Source: Flavobacteriaceae bacterium CP2B (lineage in GTDB: Bacteria; Bacteroidota; Bacteroidia; Flavobacteriales; Flavobacteriaceae). From it: a stretch of 64,000 bases of DNA. The stretch covers positions 62,001 to 126,000 of the forward strand of contig LXTR01000063.1 of NCBI GenBank assembly GCA_001683825.1, read 5' to 3'. Below are positions 19,723 through 29,751 of this stretch, one piece after another. The notes below the pieces were generated by a model. That model saw only the letters and a program-made list of their open reading frames with translations. It was not told where the DNA came from and made no database searches. A program made the position numbers and the translations under genes. The first letter of the stretch is position 1, and the number at the start of each line of letters is the position of its first letter.

Positions 19723-20415
19723 TTAGCCGCAGGCATCCCATAGGGGGTCACTGGGTGGGTCGGCTATGCAATGCAGGGGCTCTTTGCGCACGGGATGGGT
19801 AAAAGTGAGCTCGCGTGCGTGGAGATGGATGCTCCCGTCGGCATTGCTCCGGTCAAACCCATATTTAAGATCGCCTTTAATAGGGCTGCCTATGGCAGCC
19901 AACTGCGCCCTGATCTGGTGGTGTCTTCCGGTTTCCAGCAGAATTTCAAGCAACCAGTAACGGTCTAGTTGTTGCCGTATACGGTACTCCAGAATAGCTT
20001 TCTTTGAATGGGCGCGCTCTTCGGCATGGGCATAGGATTTGTTCTGCCGGGTATTCCGGATCATCCAGTGCACAAGCCTGTCGGACTCCCTGGGCGGCCG
20101 CTGCTTCACGATGGCCCAATAGGTCTTTTTGGTTTCCTTTTCTGCGAAAAGCGCATTCATCCGGGCGAGCGCTTTTGAGGTGCGGGCAAAAACCACGATC
20201 CCCGAGGTGGGGCGGTCAAGGCGGTGGGTGACGCCCAGGAAGACATTCCCCGGTTTGTCGTATTTGACCCTTATAAATTCCTTTACGTGCTCGCTGAGCG
20301 GGGTATCGCCGGTTTTATCACCCTGTACGATATCCCCCGGGCGTTTGTTGACGATGAGCAAGTGGTTATCTTCAAAAAGGACCTGCAGGTTTTTAGGGGT
20401 GGATTGGGAAGACAC
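19723..20415 (-). CDS. RluA-family RNA pseudouridine synthase
   Basis: 230-residue enzyme expected to isomerise uridine to pseudouridine in rRNA or tRNA. The catalytic region HRLDRPTSGIVVFARTSKA contains the essential Asp (about residue 67). Later blocks (KTYWAIVKQ, LLETGRHHQIRAQLA) are typical. There is no N-terminal S4 domain, so it belongs to the short S4-lacking subgroup; the exact target base is unknown. The panB gene lies about 400 bases upstream on the same strand. Confidence 0.92.
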   Translation of the reverse strand: MSSQSTPKNLQVLFEDNHLLIVNKRPGDIVQGDKTGDTPLSEHVKEFIRVKYDKPGNVFLGVTHRLDRPTSGIVVFARTSKALARMNALFAEKETKKTYWAIVKQRPPRESDRLVHWMIRNTRQNKSYAHAEERAHSKKAILEYRIRQQLDRYWLLEILLETGRHHQIRAQLAAIGSPIKGDLKYGFDRSNADGSIHLHARELTFTHPVRKEPLHCIADPPSDPLWDACG

Positions 20416-20474
20416 TGTGATGGATTATAGGGTTATAGGACGCGTTATTGAAATACTACAATGAAATACTAAGG

Positions 20475-20645
20475 GTTCCTCGGAAATATACGGTTTTGCA
20501 ATTAAGACGTACCGAGGTAGCTGTTCCCTCAAACACGGCAGAAAAGAGTTCCCGAACCTCAGGCAAAGAATTAGACCGGTACCTTGAACTTGCCATGGGT
20601 ACTCCCTTTGAAATTGCGAGACACCTCCTGATTGCATTTAAGCTG
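20475..20645 (+). pseudogene. Remnant of a four-helix-bundle (23S rRNA intervening-sequence type) protein gene
   Basis: An open frame here gives LQLRRTEVAVPSNTAEKSS and later ELDRYLELAMGTPFEIARH. These match, with substitutions, the family core QIRRAAVSIPSNIAEGSSR ... FLxIAxGSxxELETQLxIA of the small four-helix-bundle proteins common in Bacteroidota. The first helix and the last helix are not recognisable, and the frame has no credible start. I read it as a decayed copy between rluA-type and panB genes. It could also be a divergent short protein spanning 20448-20717. Confidence 0.5.
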
Positions 20646-20818
20646 CATTGGAACAACCCAGATCACTTTGAAACCTTTGGCGTTGTGCACCGGCATTTTC
20701 TGAAATTGACCTGCTAATTCTTGATGCCCCTGAAACAAACCGGCGGGTTTTCATAATTCGGGATCCGTATCTTGCCTCAATTCATTCCTTTTTCCATCGT
20801 AGGATACAGAAATCCAGA

Positions 20819-21637
20819 CTAATACTGTTCCTCATCACTTGGAAAATCGCCTTTTTTTACGTCGTTGACATAGAGGGAGATGGCCTCGCTCATCCCATCA
20901 TACAGGTTCATGTAGCGCCTGAGGAAACGGGGGTGGAATTCATGGGTCATCCCCAACAGGTCATGGATCACCAGCACCTGCCCGTCGGCATGTTTGCCGC
21001 CCCCTATGCCAATGGTAGGGATAGAGAGGCTGTCGGATACCTTTTTGGTGAGGGCCGCGGGGATTTTTTCCAGTACAATGGAAAAACATCCCAACCGTTC
21101 GAGCATTTTTGCATCCGCGATCAGTTTTTCGGCCTCCTGTTTATCTTTGGCACGTACGGTATAGGTGCCGAACTTGTATATGGACTGTGGGGTCAGCCCC
21201 AGGTGGCCCATCACTGGGATCCCGGCCCTCAATATGCGCTTGACCGACTCCTTGATTTCTTCTCCTCCCTCCAGTTTAACCGCGTGGGCCCCACTTTCCT
21301 TCATGATCCTGATGGCCGACCTCAGTGCCTCTTTGGGGTCGCTCTGGTAACTGCCAAAGGGCAGGTCTACCACCACCAGGGCCCGCTTTACCGCCCTGAT
21401 CACCGAAGAGGCATGGTAGATCATCTGGTCCAGTGTAATGGGCAGGGTAGTTTCGTGCCCCGCCATGACGTTACTGGCAGAATCCCCTACCAGGATTACA
21501 TCGACCATGGCTGCATCCACGATCTTGGCCATAGAGTAGTCATAGGCAGTTAACATGGAGATCTTTTCCCCATGCTGTTTCATATCTACCAGCGACTTTA
21601 CAGTGATACGCTTGTATTCTTTTTTAGTTACCGACAT
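20819..21637 (-). CDS. panB: 3-methyl-2-oxobutanoate hydroxymethyltransferase
   Basis: Enzyme of 272 residues that transfers a hydroxymethyl group from methylene-tetrahydrofolate to 2-oxoisovalerate, first step of pantothenate synthesis. Family marks: [37 protein letters not shown] (metal-binding Asp), GHLGLTPQS and [16 protein letters not shown]. The ATG at 21637 fits the family start ([16 protein letters not shown]); the upstream extension of the frame is not conserved in style. panC and panD are not in the window. It diverges from a small exported protein gene. Confidence 0.95.
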   Translation of the reverse strand: MSVTKKEYKRITVKSLVDMKQHGEKISMLTAYDYSMAKIVDAAMVDVILVGDSASNVMAGHETTLPITLDQMIYHASSVIRAVKRALVVVDLPFGSYQSDPKEALRSAIRIMKESGAHAVKLEGGEEIKESVKRILRAGIPVMGHLGLTPQSIYKFGTYTVRAKDKQEAEKLIADAKMLERLGCFSIVLEKIPAALTKKVSDSLSIPTIGIGGGKHADGQVLVIHDLLGMTHEFHPRFLRRYMNLYDGMSEAISLYVNDVKKGDFPSDEEQY

Positions 21638-21802
21638 AGTTGTTTGATTTGCCGGATAAATGTAAGGAGATTTGTTGGATTGGCTAACCTTGCCGTGTGC
21701 GTTGCAGTTTTGAGCAGCCGGTATTCGCTCGCGGGAATTTGAAGGGGAAGTGGAGGAACTTTGCAAAAGATTTTCTACATTTCGGGAGACAATCCGCTTG
21801 TT

Positions 21803-22255
21803 ATGAAGTACCTGGTCTTTCTTTTTTTCCTCGTTTCCCCCCTGCTATCCGCGCAACAATCTGCCAACCTGGAGGTACAGCGTGCCATTGAACTTTTTTT
21901 TGAGGGATTCCACGAGAAAGATTCCGTAAAGATGAAATCCCATTCGGGTGAAACGGTAATCATGCAAACGATTGGTATCACCGGGGAAGGGGCACCTGCA
22001 GTCAGGAACGGCAATTTCGGGGATTTCCTCAAAGCCATATGCAGTATCCCGGATTCCGTGGCCTTCAGGGAAGTCATAAAGTCCTATGAGATCCGGACCG
22101 ACGGCCCGATGGCCCAGGCATGGACACCTTACGAATTCTTGAGGAACGGGCAATTTAGCCATTGCGGTGTCAACGCATTTCAATTAGTAAAATTACAAGG
22201 GGAATGGAAGATTATTTATATTATCGATACCCGGAGGAAAAACAATTGTCCTTAA
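21803..22255 (+). CDS. Secreted NTF2-like (SnoaL/DUF4440-type) protein
   Basis: 150-residue exported protein: residues 1-18 form a signal peptide ending LLSAQQ. The rest matches the NTF2-like fold pattern: an early helix [14 protein letters not shown], the middle ETVIMQTIG and the last strands [20 protein letters not shown]. Such proteins bind small ligands or act as enzymes; nothing more specific is visible. The start at 21803 is chosen for the signal peptide; an ATG 14 codons upstream is unlikely. Confidence 0.75.
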   Translation: MKYLVFLFFLVSPLLSAQQSANLEVQRAIELFFEGFHEKDSVKMKSHSGETVIMQTIGITGEGAPAVRNGNFGDFLKAICSIPDSVAFREVIKSYEIRTDGPMAQAWTPYEFLRNGQFSHCGVNAFQLVKLQGEWKIIYIIDTRRKNNCP

Positions 22256-22355
22256 CCTCCCGGCCGGAAGTGCTGTATTTCGAAAAAAGGAAACGGACCC
22301 GGTACCCGACGCGACAGCAGACCTCTTACCGAAGGGGGCGTTCCGCTGCTTTGAA

Positions 22356-22391
22356 GAAAAACAGCCCGGGCCTTTACAGCCCTAAAGGGCC
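22356..22391 (-). terminator. Possible terminator after sdaA
   Basis: GGCCTTTA (22369-22376) pairs with TAAAGGGCC (22383-22391) with one bulged G. Read on the minus strand it is followed, a few bases on, by TGTTTTTC. It lies 20 bases after the sdaA stop. Confidence 0.4.
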
Positions 22392-22410
22392 ATCTATTTC
22401 AGGGTAGCCG

Positions 22411-23859
22411 TTAGCAATCACTGAGGAAAACCTCCACTGCCAGCCCGCCTTTTGAGGTTTCCTTGTATTTGGAACTCATGTCCTTTGCTGTTTCCCACAT
22501 GGTATTGATTACCTTATCAAGGGGTACTTTGATGTTTTCGGGACGGGCATCCAGGGCGAGCTCAGCGGCGTGGATCGCCTTGATGGCCCCCATGGAATTC
22601 CGTTCGATACAGGGGATCTGCACCAGGCCTGCGATAGGATCACAGGTGAGCCCCAGGTGGTGTTCCATCGCTATTTCCGCAGCGATTAGCACCTGTTCCG
22701 GGCTACCCCCCATCAATTCGGTCAGGGCCGCCGCCGCCATGGCCGAAGAAACACCGATCTCTGCCTGGCATCCACCCATGGCCGCAGAAATAGTCGCCCC
22801 CTTTTTAAATAAGCTGCCAATCTCGCCCGCCACCAGCAAGAACTTCTTTACGTGCTCAAACCCGGCCTGGTGGTTTTCGATCACCATATAGTACATGAGC
22901 ACGGCCGGGATAACACCGGCACTGCCGTTGGTGGGGGCGGTAACAACGCGGCCCAGGGAGGCATTGACCTCGTTGACGCCCAGGGAGAAGCAGCTTACCC
23001 ATTTGAGGATCTGCCGAAACTTCACCTCGGTTTTCCGGATGGTTTCCAGCCATTCTGCGGGACTGGAATACGGGATCTCCGATTTCAGGTTCTGATACAG
23101 GTCAAAGGCCCTTCGCCTTACGTTAAGCCCCCCGGGCAGGGTGCCTTCGGTGTGGCAGCCCAGATACATGCATTCCAGCATGGTTTCCCAAATCCGGGCC
23201 AGTTGCCGGTCTATTTCATCATCGGTGCGAAGCGAACGTTCGTTCTCCAGGACGATGGCGGAAACAGCTTTCGCTTCCTGCCGGCAATAGGCAAGAAGTT
23301 CCGTGCCCTTCTGTATGGGAAAGGGAAAGTTCCTGAAAACTTCTTTTTTCTTCCTGGCATTGACCCGTTCCTCCTTTACCACAAAGCCCCCGCCTATAGA
23401 ATAATAGGTATCCTGTGCATGCCTCCCATCATCCAGGTAGGCGTCAAAAATCATCCCGTTCGCATGAAAGGGCAGGAACTCCCGTTCAAATACGATACAG
23501 GTATCTGGGTTGAAAGGGATGGGTTGCCCCCCGTTCAGGCAGAGGGTTTTCGCCTCTTTGATCCGTCCTACCGTGGGAAGGATCTCTGCTACGGGGATTT
23601 CCTCGGGGTCTGCCCCCGATAACCCCAGCATCAGTGCCAGGTCCGTGGCATGGCCCTTTCCCGTGAGTGCCAGGGAACCAAAAACCCTGATGCGGATCTT
23701 GCCGACTTTCTGAAGGAGCCCTGCCTCCCGTAGTTCCGTAACCCAGCGCTCGGCTGCACGCCAGGGCCCCAGGGTATGGGAACTGGAGGGTCCCACTCCG
23801 ATCTTCAGCATATCGAAAACGCTGATGCATTCCATGGCTGGTGGCGCTACTTTTTTCAT
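22411..23859 (-). CDS. sdaA: L-serine ammonia-lyase, iron-sulfur dependent
   Basis: Single-chain 482-residue enzyme that deaminates L-serine to pyruvate and ammonia. The N-terminal domain starts [21 protein letters not shown], the family signature. The C-terminal domain carries the cluster-binding cysteines in [15 protein letters not shown] and [17 protein letters not shown]. Beta and alpha parts are fused, the usual single-chain arrangement. An in-frame ATG at codon 9 (MECISVFDM) is an alternative start. The gene diverges from dnaK. Confidence 0.94.
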   Translation of the reverse strand: MKKVAPPAMECISVFDMLKIGVGPSSSHTLGPWRAAERWVTELREAGLLQKVGKIRIRVFGSLALTGKGHATDLALMLGLSGADPEEIPVAEILPTVGRIKEAKTLCLNGGQPIPFNPDTCIVFEREFLPFHANGMIFDAYLDDGRHAQDTYYSIGGGFVVKEERVNARKKKEVFRNFPFPIQKGTELLAYCRQEAKAVSAIVLENERSLRTDDEIDRQLARIWETMLECMYLGCHTEGTLPGGLNVRRRAFDLYQNLKSEIPYSSPAEWLETIRKTEVKFRQILKWVSCFSLGVNEVNASLGRVVTAPTNGSAGVIPAVLMYYMVIENHQAGFEHVKKFLLVAGEIGSLFKKGATISAAMGGCQAEIGVSSAMAAAALTELMGGSPEQVLIAAEIAMEHHLGLTCDPIAGLVQIPCIERNSMGAIKAIHAAELALDARPENIKVPLDKVINTMWETAKDMSSKYKETSKGGLAVEVFLSDC

Positions 23860-24044
23860 GCCGCCTAAGATACAAAGCTTTGTTGCTATCCACTACTTTT
23901 TATGGCAAGCGGGCCACAACCGGGAAAGGGCTGCCATTTTTCAGGAGGCCTCCTTCCAGGCATATGTACTGAGAACAAGCCCCATTTATGGAGAACGGAA
24001 GAATTATAATGACAACCTGTCAGGTTTGCCTGGTTGGCATATTG

Positions 24045-24074
24045 TTTGACACTTTGCTAACGACCTTAAATTTG
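24045..24074 (+). promoter_or_regulatory. Promoter of dnaK
   Basis: TTTG at 24045-24048, 18 bases, then TAAATTTG at 24067-24074, both matching the Bacteroidota consensus. The ATG follows 28 bases later. No CIRCE-type inverted repeat was seen, so an HrcA operator is not evident. Confidence 0.7.
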
Positions 24075-24102
24075 GATACACTAATTATTAAAGTACAGTA
24101 TA

Positions 24103-26013
24103 ATGAGCAAAATTATCGGAATAGACTTAGGAACAACGAACTCTTGCGTTTCCGTGATGGAGGGGAACGAACCCGTTGTGATCCCCAATGCAGAAGGGAA
24201 GCGTACCACGCCTTCTGTCATTGCATTTGTGGAAGGCGGCGAGATCAAGGTAGGGGATCCGGCCAAAAGGCAGGCGGTTACCAACCCACACAAAACGATT
24301 TACTCCATCAAACGGTTCATGGGCAACAAATATTCTGAGTCCAGTAAAGAAGCGGAAAGAGTACCTTATAACGTAGTAAAGGGCGACAATGATACGCCCA
24401 GGGTAGACATAGACGGCCGCTTGTATACGCCACAGGAACTGTCAGCCATGATCCTTCAGAAAATGAAGAAAACGGCAGAGGATTACCTGGGACAAACGGT
24501 TACACAGGCCGTCATTACCGTACCGGCATATTTTAACGATGCCCAGCGCCAGGCCACCAAGGAAGCGGGTGAGATTGCCGGCCTCAAGGTGGAACGTATC
24601 ATTAACGAGCCAACCGCGGCATCTTTGGCATACGGGCTGGACAAAAAGGACAAAGACCAGAAAATCGTCGTATTTGACTTCGGGGGAGGTACCCATGACG
24701 TTTCTATCCTGGAGTTGGGTGACGGGGTTTTCGAGGTAATGTCTACCGATGGGGACACCCACCTGGGAGGTGACGATATCGACCAGAAGATCATCGACTG
24801 GCTGGCTGATGAGTTCAACAAAGACGAAGGGCTGGACCTTCGCAAGGATGCCATGGCACTGCAACGCCTCCGGGAAGCTGCCGAAAAAGCCAAGATCGAA
24901 TTGTCGTCCTCTTCACAAACAGAGATCAACCTGCCATACGTAACCGCCACCGCTTCGGGTCCCAAGCACTTGGTGCGTACCCTTTCCCGGTCTAAGTTCG
25001 AGCAATTGATCAGCGACCTCGTAAAACGCACCATCAAGCCTTGTGAGACCGCTTTAAAAGCGGCCGGCCTTTCGAAAAGTGACATTGACGAGATCATCCT
25101 TGTGGGGGGATCAACCAGGATCCCTGCCGTACAGGAGGCCGTAGAGAAATTTTTCGGGAAAAAGCCTTCTAAAGGCGTGAACCCGGATGAGGTCGTGGCC
25201 ATAGGCGCTGCCATACAGGGAGGAGTGCTTACAGGAGACGTAAAAGACGTACTGTTGCTTGACGTTACCCCGCTTTCCCTGGGTATAGAAACCATGGGGG
25301 GCGTACTCACCAAATTGATAGAGGCGAATACGACCATCCCCACCAAGAAATCACAGGTCTTTTCAACGGCTGCCGACAACCAGCCGTCTGTAGAGATCCA
25401 CGTCCTGCAGGGAGAGCGTCCCATGGCCGCAGATAACAAGACCATCGGAAGGTTCCACCTGGATGGTATCCCACCAGCACCGAGGGGAACCCCGCAAATT
25501 GAGGTAACCTTTGATATCGATGCCAACGGGATCATCAAGGTTTCGGCTACCGACAAGGCCACCGGAAAATCACAGGATATCCGCATAGAAGCATCTTCCG
25601 GACTTACCGAAGAGGAGATCAAGAAAATGAAAGCCGAAGCGGAAGCCAATGCCGAAGCAGATAAAATGGCTAAGGAAAAGGCGGATAAACTGAACGAGGC
25701 CGATAGTATGATCTTCCAGACCGAAAAGCAGTTGAAAGAGTTCGGGGATAAATTGTCTGATGACAAGAAGAAGCCCATTGAATCTGCCCTGGAGGAACTC
25801 AAGAAAGCCTTTGAAAGCAAAGACCTGGACCTCATTGCCCCGGCACTGGAGAAAATCAACGAAGCCTGGAAAGTGGCCTCAGAGGAAATGTACAAAGACC
25901 AGGCAGAAGCCCAAAAGGGAGGTGCCTCTGCCAATGGTGAAGAAACGGCCTCTAAAGGTGACGCCAAGGAAGGCGACAATGTAGAGGATGTTGATTTTGA
26001 AGAAGTAAAGTAA
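24103..26013 (+). CDS. dnaK: Chaperone DnaK (Hsp70)
   Basis: 636-residue ATP-dependent chaperone. The nucleotide-binding domain (1-380) begins [18 protein letters not shown] and has the connect and phosphate motifs ([32 protein letters not shown]). The interdomain linker [19 protein letters not shown] is intact. The substrate-binding domain and helical lid follow, ending in the acidic tail [10 protein letters not shown]. grpE and dnaJ are not adjacent, so the gene is transcribed alone from its own promoter and ends at a strong terminator. Confidence 0.98.
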   Translation: MSKIIGIDLGTTNSCVSVMEGNEPVVIPNAEGKRTTPSVIAFVEGGEIKVGDPAKRQAVTNPHKTIYSIKRFMGNKYSESSKEAERVPYNVVKGDNDTPRVDIDGRLYTPQELSAMILQKMKKTAEDYLGQTVTQAVITVPAYFNDAQRQATKEAGEIAGLKVERIINEPTAASLAYGLDKKDKDQKIVVFDFGGGTHDVSILELGDGVFEVMSTDGDTHLGGDDIDQKIIDWLADEFNKDEGLDLRKDAMALQRLREAAEKAKIELSSSSQTEINLPYVTATASGPKHLVRTLSRSKFEQLISDLVKRTIKPCETALKAAGLSKSDIDEIILVGGSTRIPAVQEAVEKFFGKKPSKGVNPDEVVAIGAAIQGGVLTGDVKDVLLLDVTPLSLGIETMGGVLTKLIEANTTIPTKKSQVFSTAADNQPSVEIHVLQGERPMAADNKTIGRFHLDGIPPAPRGTPQIEVTFDIDANGIIKVSATDKATGKSQDIRIEASSGLTEEEIKKMKAEAEANAEADKMAKEKADKLNEADSMIFQTEKQLKEFGDKLSDDKKKPIESALEELKKAFESKDLDLIAPALEKINEAWKVASEEMYKDQAEAQKGGASANGEETASKGDAKEGDNVEDVDFEEVK

Positions 26014-26035
26014 GGTAACAATACCTGTAACAATA

Positions 26036-26063
26036 AAAAGGGCGGTACTCACCGCCCTTTTTT
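26036..26063 (+). terminator. Terminator of dnaK
   Basis: GGGCGGT (26040-26046) and ACCGCCC (26051-26057) form a seven-pair stem with a four-base loop, flanked by an A-run and TTTTTT. Confidence 0.9.
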
Positions 26064-26104
26064 ATTTCGGCACTGAATTTGTTTTACCCTTGCATGAGAA
26101 ACAC

Positions 26105-26112
26105 TAATTTTG
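26105..26112 (+). promoter_or_regulatory. -7 element just before an exported-protein gene
   Basis: TAATTTTG, a full TAnnTTTG match, ends five bases before the ATG at 26118. A TTTG at 26078-26081 lies 23 bases upstream and could be the -33 element. This supports the 26118 start and suggests a leaderless transcript. Confidence 0.5.
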
Positions 26113-26117
26113 TGGGT

Positions 26118-27062
26118 ATGAATCATCACTTCCGGAGGCTTGTTTACGGTGTAAGTATTTTATGTGGCGCGCTGCTAGGCTCCCAGAAAAGCTCTGCCCA
26201 GGAAATCAAAATTTTCACCACCCGTGATTTCGACCTGCTCGGCAAGGTGAAAAGTTGCCTTGTCCTGACCGATTACGGGAAGGAGGAATTTGAATTTAAC
26301 CGCGATGGCCTGCTCACCAAATCGGTAACGCGCTATAATGACAATGATTATAGTATCACCTATTACAAATACCGGGATGGACACATGGCGGAACGCAGGG
26401 ATGAGGTTTATCGCGATGGCGCTTTTGACGCTAATTCGTCCATAGCCCACTTTTTTAACCTGGATACCGTGCCCGGAAAGAGGATCACCGAGCAGATTGT
26501 CACCTATAACAAGGAATTTTTAGACCGCTATGAATACTATTTTGACGAGGACAACAAGTTGGTGCGCATCCTCAGGTCCAGCAATGAGGGCATAGATGAA
26601 ACACGGGTAGACTACAGTACCCACAAAGGGGAATTTACCACCACCTATTTCCTCAACGAAGTGCTTCAGAAAACGGTGCGGGAATCGTTTATTCCTGCCC
26701 AGGGCGGAGGTGAAAAACGCATCCTGCTAACCAAAGAATATATCAACGGGGTTCCTGACAAGGCGTTGGAACAAACCTTTGATGCCGGGGGGAACCTGGT
26801 TACCGAACAACGTTTTGAATACAGTCAGAAAGAGAAATCATTTGTCCCCGTAAGCCGTATTTCCTATGAGTATGGAGATAACCAGCAATTGTCAAATGTG
26901 AGTACCACGTCCAATGGACAGAAGCGCTCCAAAAACTATATTTTCCAATACGACCCCAAGGGGAACTGGATCAAGCAGATCATCACCCCTGAGAATGCCT
27001 ATACAACCCGTAAAATTGAATACTACCTGCCGGACAAGGTGGAGGATAGGGGGGGCGAATAA
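26118..27062 (+). CDS. Exported protein with YD/RHS-like strand repeats
   Basis: 314-residue secreted or periplasmic protein of unknown function. The signal peptide covers about 1-28 (VSILCGALLGSQKSSAQ). The mature part is beta-rich with irregular repeated phrases of the form (x)YEYxxDxxxxLxxI, such as DRYEYYFDEDNKLVRI and RISYEYGDNQQLSNV, recalling the short strands of RHS/YD-type proteins but without the full repeat. No toxin domain is attached. Frame-wise the gene could begin at 26079 or 26094, but the promoter position and signal peptide favour 26118. Confidence 0.65.
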   Translation: MNHHFRRLVYGVSILCGALLGSQKSSAQEIKIFTTRDFDLLGKVKSCLVLTDYGKEEFEFNRDGLLTKSVTRYNDNDYSITYYKYRDGHMAERRDEVYRDGAFDANSSIAHFFNLDTVPGKRITEQIVTYNKEFLDRYEYYFDEDNKLVRILRSSNEGIDETRVDYSTHKGEFTTTYFLNEVLQKTVRESFIPAQGGGEKRILLTKEYINGVPDKALEQTFDAGGNLVTEQRFEYSQKEKSFVPVSRISYEYGDNQQLSNVSTTSNGQKRSKNYIFQYDPKGNWIKQIITPENAYTTRKIEYYLPDKVEDRGGE

Positions 27063-27086
27063 CCGGGGTATCCTGCCCGGGGACGC

Positions 27087-27800
27087 TTAGTTCTTGCCGG
27101 AAAGGGCCGCTTCATCCGCAGGAGTACCCGTACACGCTGAAAGTGCTTGCATTGCCTGTTGTTGGACCATCATGGTTTGTTTCCTGTAATAGGCCCGCGT
27201 ATCCTCCAGGCCTTCCCCTTCCAGGGCTTCCTCCGTCTTTTGGCTCCATTGGGTCTTCAAGTCAGCCACAGCAGGGCAATCGAGGACACGCCCGAGTTCC
27301 CTGACCGATTTTTCCATCTCTAAAAGGGTGAGTTCGGCCAATCGTTTGAGCATTAATTGGGCTTCCAGCTCCTCGGGGTTTTTCAGGTCTTCTGAACCTT
27401 CGGACACCTCCTCAAAACTATCGGAATAGCTTACCGGGTCTCCGCCACTGGTACATACATCCAGGGCGGCCATGAGTTCCTGCGCATTGGCCAGGGCTTT
27501 TTTGGTATAATAGCGCCCCATTTCCCAGTCTTTGGGGTCTATGGCCTTCCGCAGGTTGTCCATCCCGTTTAAAATAGGGTTCCTTGAGCCTTCACAACCA
27601 CAATTTTGTGCCAGGCCTTCTGTTTTCTCAAAGGCCGTAAGGGCCCTTTCGGCATAGTATTGCTGGTGGTCGAAATTATTCGCACTCAATGATTTCTTGG
27701 CATGAGCGAGCCCGTAAGTGGCCGAAGCATACGCATTGGTGCAATCTGCAGAGGCAGTGGCAATGCTAAAGGAGCATAAGAGCAGGGTAATTATTCTCAT
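27087..27800 (-). CDS. Exported Cys-containing helical protein of unknown function
   Basis: 237 residues. The first 18 form a signal peptide (LLLCSFSIATASA). The mature protein is helical and carries six scattered cysteines (for example DCTNAY, NCGCEG, DVCTSG, DCPAVA, ACTGTP), suggesting disulfides in the periplasm. Two similar helical stretches are visible, ATYGLAHAKKSLSANNFDHQ and MGRYYTKKALANAQELMAAL, perhaps an internal duplication. It converges with the YD-like gene; I do not recognise the family. Confidence 0.6.
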   Translation of the reverse strand: MRIITLLLCSFSIATASADCTNAYASATYGLAHAKKSLSANNFDHQQYYAERALTAFEKTEGLAQNCGCEGSRNPILNGMDNLRKAIDPKDWEMGRYYTKKALANAQELMAALDVCTSGGDPVSYSDSFEEVSEGSEDLKNPEELEAQLMLKRLAELTLLEMEKSVRELGRVLDCPAVADLKTQWSQKTEEALEGEGLEDTRAYYRKQTMMVQQQAMQALSACTGTPADEAALSGKN

Positions 27801-28048
27801 AGGTCAGCTAGTTTTGGGGTCCTTAATTTTCGCGTCCCAAGATGCGGCCTTTCAGCGGTAGTTCGAAAAATATGTTGTGAAGCTGCAGAAAAATGTAGTG
27901 TAGCGGAAAAAGCGTGCCGTTCATCGGGTTTTTGCCCGGCAACCGCGCTCTTCTGCGGCTTTGTGCACCTTGTGGTACCGCCTACCCATACCCGGCCGGG
28001 GATGGCCTGCCAGGGGGGGGCAGCGGGCCTGGCCTCATCGGCGGGGAG
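27801..28048. other. Intergenic stretch of about 250 bases
   Basis: No gene or RNA recognised. It holds the upstream region of the exported helical protein and the end of the GNAT/esterase operon, with some GC-rich inverted segments (27900-27950) that do not form a clean terminator, and a run of eight Gs near 28013-28020. Confidence 0.4.
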
Positions 28049-28624
28049 CTAGGCCAGTTGCAGAGCAAGACGGGCCCTGATGCCGGGCCATTCTTCAAGG
28101 AGGATGCCATAACAGCAGGTATTGCGCTTATAGCCATCTGTGAGGTAAACGTCTTTGCGCAAGACCCCTTCGAGGGTGGCACCCAGTTTTTCTACGGCCT
28201 TGCGAGACCATATATTTCGTTCATCAATGCGGAACTCAACCTTTTCAAATTGCATTTTTTCAAAGGCATGCCGCAGCATCAAAAACTTCATGTGGGCATT
28301 CAGCCCGGTTCCCTGAAATTCCCTCCCGATCCAGGTAGACCCTATATGCAAGACCTTATTTTGCCAATGGATGTTCATAAAACGGGTGCACCCGGCATAG
28401 GCCGCAACTTTTTTGTCGAAGACCGCGAACGGAATACACTGTTTCCGTTCCTGCTCTTCAAGGGCCTTGTCGACATATGCTTTCAGTGCCTGAGGGGTTT
28501 CTATTTGCGAAGGGGAATAGGCCACCAATCCTGGCTGGGCCGCTACCTCAAGCAAGAAAGCCCCGTTTTCAGGGGTCAGGGGCTCCAGCCGTACACGTTC
28601 GTCTTCGAGTTGGGTCGTGATCAT
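28049..28624 (-). CDS. GNAT-family N-acetyltransferase, RimJ/RimL-like
   Basis: 191-residue cytoplasmic enzyme predicted to move acetyl from acetyl-CoA to an amine. It begins with the RimJ/L-type phrase ERVRLEPLTPENG and has the acetyl-CoA segment IGREFQGTGLNAHMKFLML near 105-125, followed by NIWSRKAVEKLGATLEGVLR. Substrate unknown. Its ATG overlaps the stop of the upstream hydrolase by four bases (ATGA), so the two are translationally coupled. Confidence 0.9.
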   Translation of the reverse strand: MITTQLEDERVRLEPLTPENGAFLLEVAAQPGLVAYSPSQIETPQALKAYVDKALEEQERKQCIPFAVFDKKVAAYAGCTRFMNIHWQNKVLHIGSTWIGREFQGTGLNAHMKFLMLRHAFEKMQFEKVEFRIDERNIWSRKAVEKLGATLEGVLRKDVYLTDGYKRNTCCYGILLEEWPGIRARLALQLA

Positions 28625-29265
28625 GGCAAAAGTTCCTTTAGTAATTGCTTTTGTATTTCATGCCCCCCGCTGAACCTTTTTATTTCGGCCCTTTCTCCAA
28701 AGAGGGCGGTAGCTTTCTTCGTTTCCTGCATCCACCGGCCTTCGTCCAGGAATTCATCCCGGTCCCCGGCCATAAGGGTAATTTTCACATTTTTCTGCAG
28801 GAAATCAAAGTCCTGTGCCCTTAGTTCGTTAGGGATACCCCCGGCGTACAGCACCAGGTGTTGGCAACGGATTTTGGAACGCGCCACCCATCGCAAGGCT
28901 ACAGAAACCCCCTGAGAGTAACCAAAGACCAGCAAGCTGCAATGGGGAGGTAGGGGTTCGGCTTTGTAAACGGCATCCACATAGTTCAGGACATTGTCGA
29001 TTTCCATAGCGGTCTGCTCCCGGGTAAGCCAGCTCGCGCCTACGTGTTTGTACTCGTTGTTAAGGTAATATTTGGAGGGCGCCTGGGGGGCGATAACATA
29101 ATTTTCCTCCGGATCCAACTCCCTGAAATGGGTGAGAAAATATCGGCTCAGGTAGCCTATGCCGTGAAAAACCAACCAAATATTCCGGGTTTTAGCCGTT
29201 AGGTCGTTCAGGCTTAGGTAGGTGTTGGCCGCTGTATAGGTTACCTGGTTTTCCCGTTCCTTCAT
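28621..29265 (-). CDS. Alpha/beta hydrolase (carboxylesterase/phospholipase type)
   Basis: 214-residue cytoplasmic hydrolase. The nucleophile elbow GYSQG is near residue 118 (LVFGYSQGVSVALRW). The family Asp lies in MAGDRDEFLDEGR near 165, and the His in GGHEIQ near the end (about 205). The N-terminal phrase WLVFHGIGYLSRYF carries the oxyanion region. It belongs to the small esterase group that includes dienelactone-hydrolase-like enzymes; substrate unknown. First gene of a two-gene operon with the acetyltransferase, divergent from the menaquinone cluster. Confidence 0.88.
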   Translation of the reverse strand: MKERENQVTYTAANTYLSLNDLTAKTRNIWLVFHGIGYLSRYFLTHFRELDPEENYVIAPQAPSKYYLNNEYKHVGASWLTREQTAMEIDNVLNYVDAVYKAEPLPPHCSLLVFGYSQGVSVALRWVARSKIRCQHLVLYAGGIPNELRAQDFDFLQKNVKITLMAGDRDEFLDEGRWMQETKKATALFGERAEIKRFSGGHEIQKQLLKELLP

Positions 29266-29327
29266 GCTTTGGAATTATGGATGCCCGCCGTTGTTTTTGA
29301 ATGCTTAATTTTACAAAAAATAAATTC

Positions 29328-29750
29328 ATGAACGAATACAAGGAGAAAATTCTCAACGTCTGTAATGAAACATGTAAGGGAACCTTGATGGAGACCCTTG
29401 GCATTGAGTTCGTCGATGTGGGTGAAAACTACCTGGTCGCAAAAATGCCCGTTACATCCAAAGTTTTCCAGCCCGACGGCGTATTGCACGGAGGGGCCAC
29501 AGTGGCCCTGGCAGAAAGTGTTGGTGGTGCCGCGTCGTATATTTTCATGGACGGGACAAAGTACTTTGTACGGGGCATTGAAATCGCTGCCAACCATGTA
29601 AAAAGTGTAAGGGAAGGGGATGTTTTCGCCCGGGCGACCATCGTTCATAAGGGGCGCACCACGCAACTCTGGAACATACAGATCACAGACGGGGACGGTG
29701 CCCTGGTCTCCCAGTGCAAACTGACCACCATTGCCTTACCAAGAACCTAA
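29328..29750 (+). CDS. Hotdog thioesterase (PaaI type), probable DHNA-CoA thioesterase
   Basis: 140-residue hotdog-fold enzyme with the PaaI-type motif VLHGGATVALAESVGGAAS, which includes HGG and the likely catalytic Glu. It opens the menaquinone cluster, with isochorismate synthase one base downstream of its stop. Hydrolysis of 1,4-dihydroxy-2-naphthoyl-CoA (the MenI/YdiI step) is therefore likely, but this rests on context. I chose the ATG at 29328; an in-frame ATG nine codons upstream adds an atypical extension. Confidence 0.85.
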   Translation: MNEYKEKILNVCNETCKGTLMETLGIEFVDVGENYLVAKMPVTSKVFQPDGVLHGGATVALAESVGGAASYIFMDGTKYFVRGIEIAANHVKSVREGDVFARATIVHKGRTTQLWNIQITDGDGALVSQCKLTTIALPRT

Positions 29751-29751
29751 G

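Noticed and set aside
24483-26033. Long minus-strand open frame opposite dnaK
   Set aside because: It is the antisense shadow of a highly conserved gene; its protein is Ser-rich with no family features.
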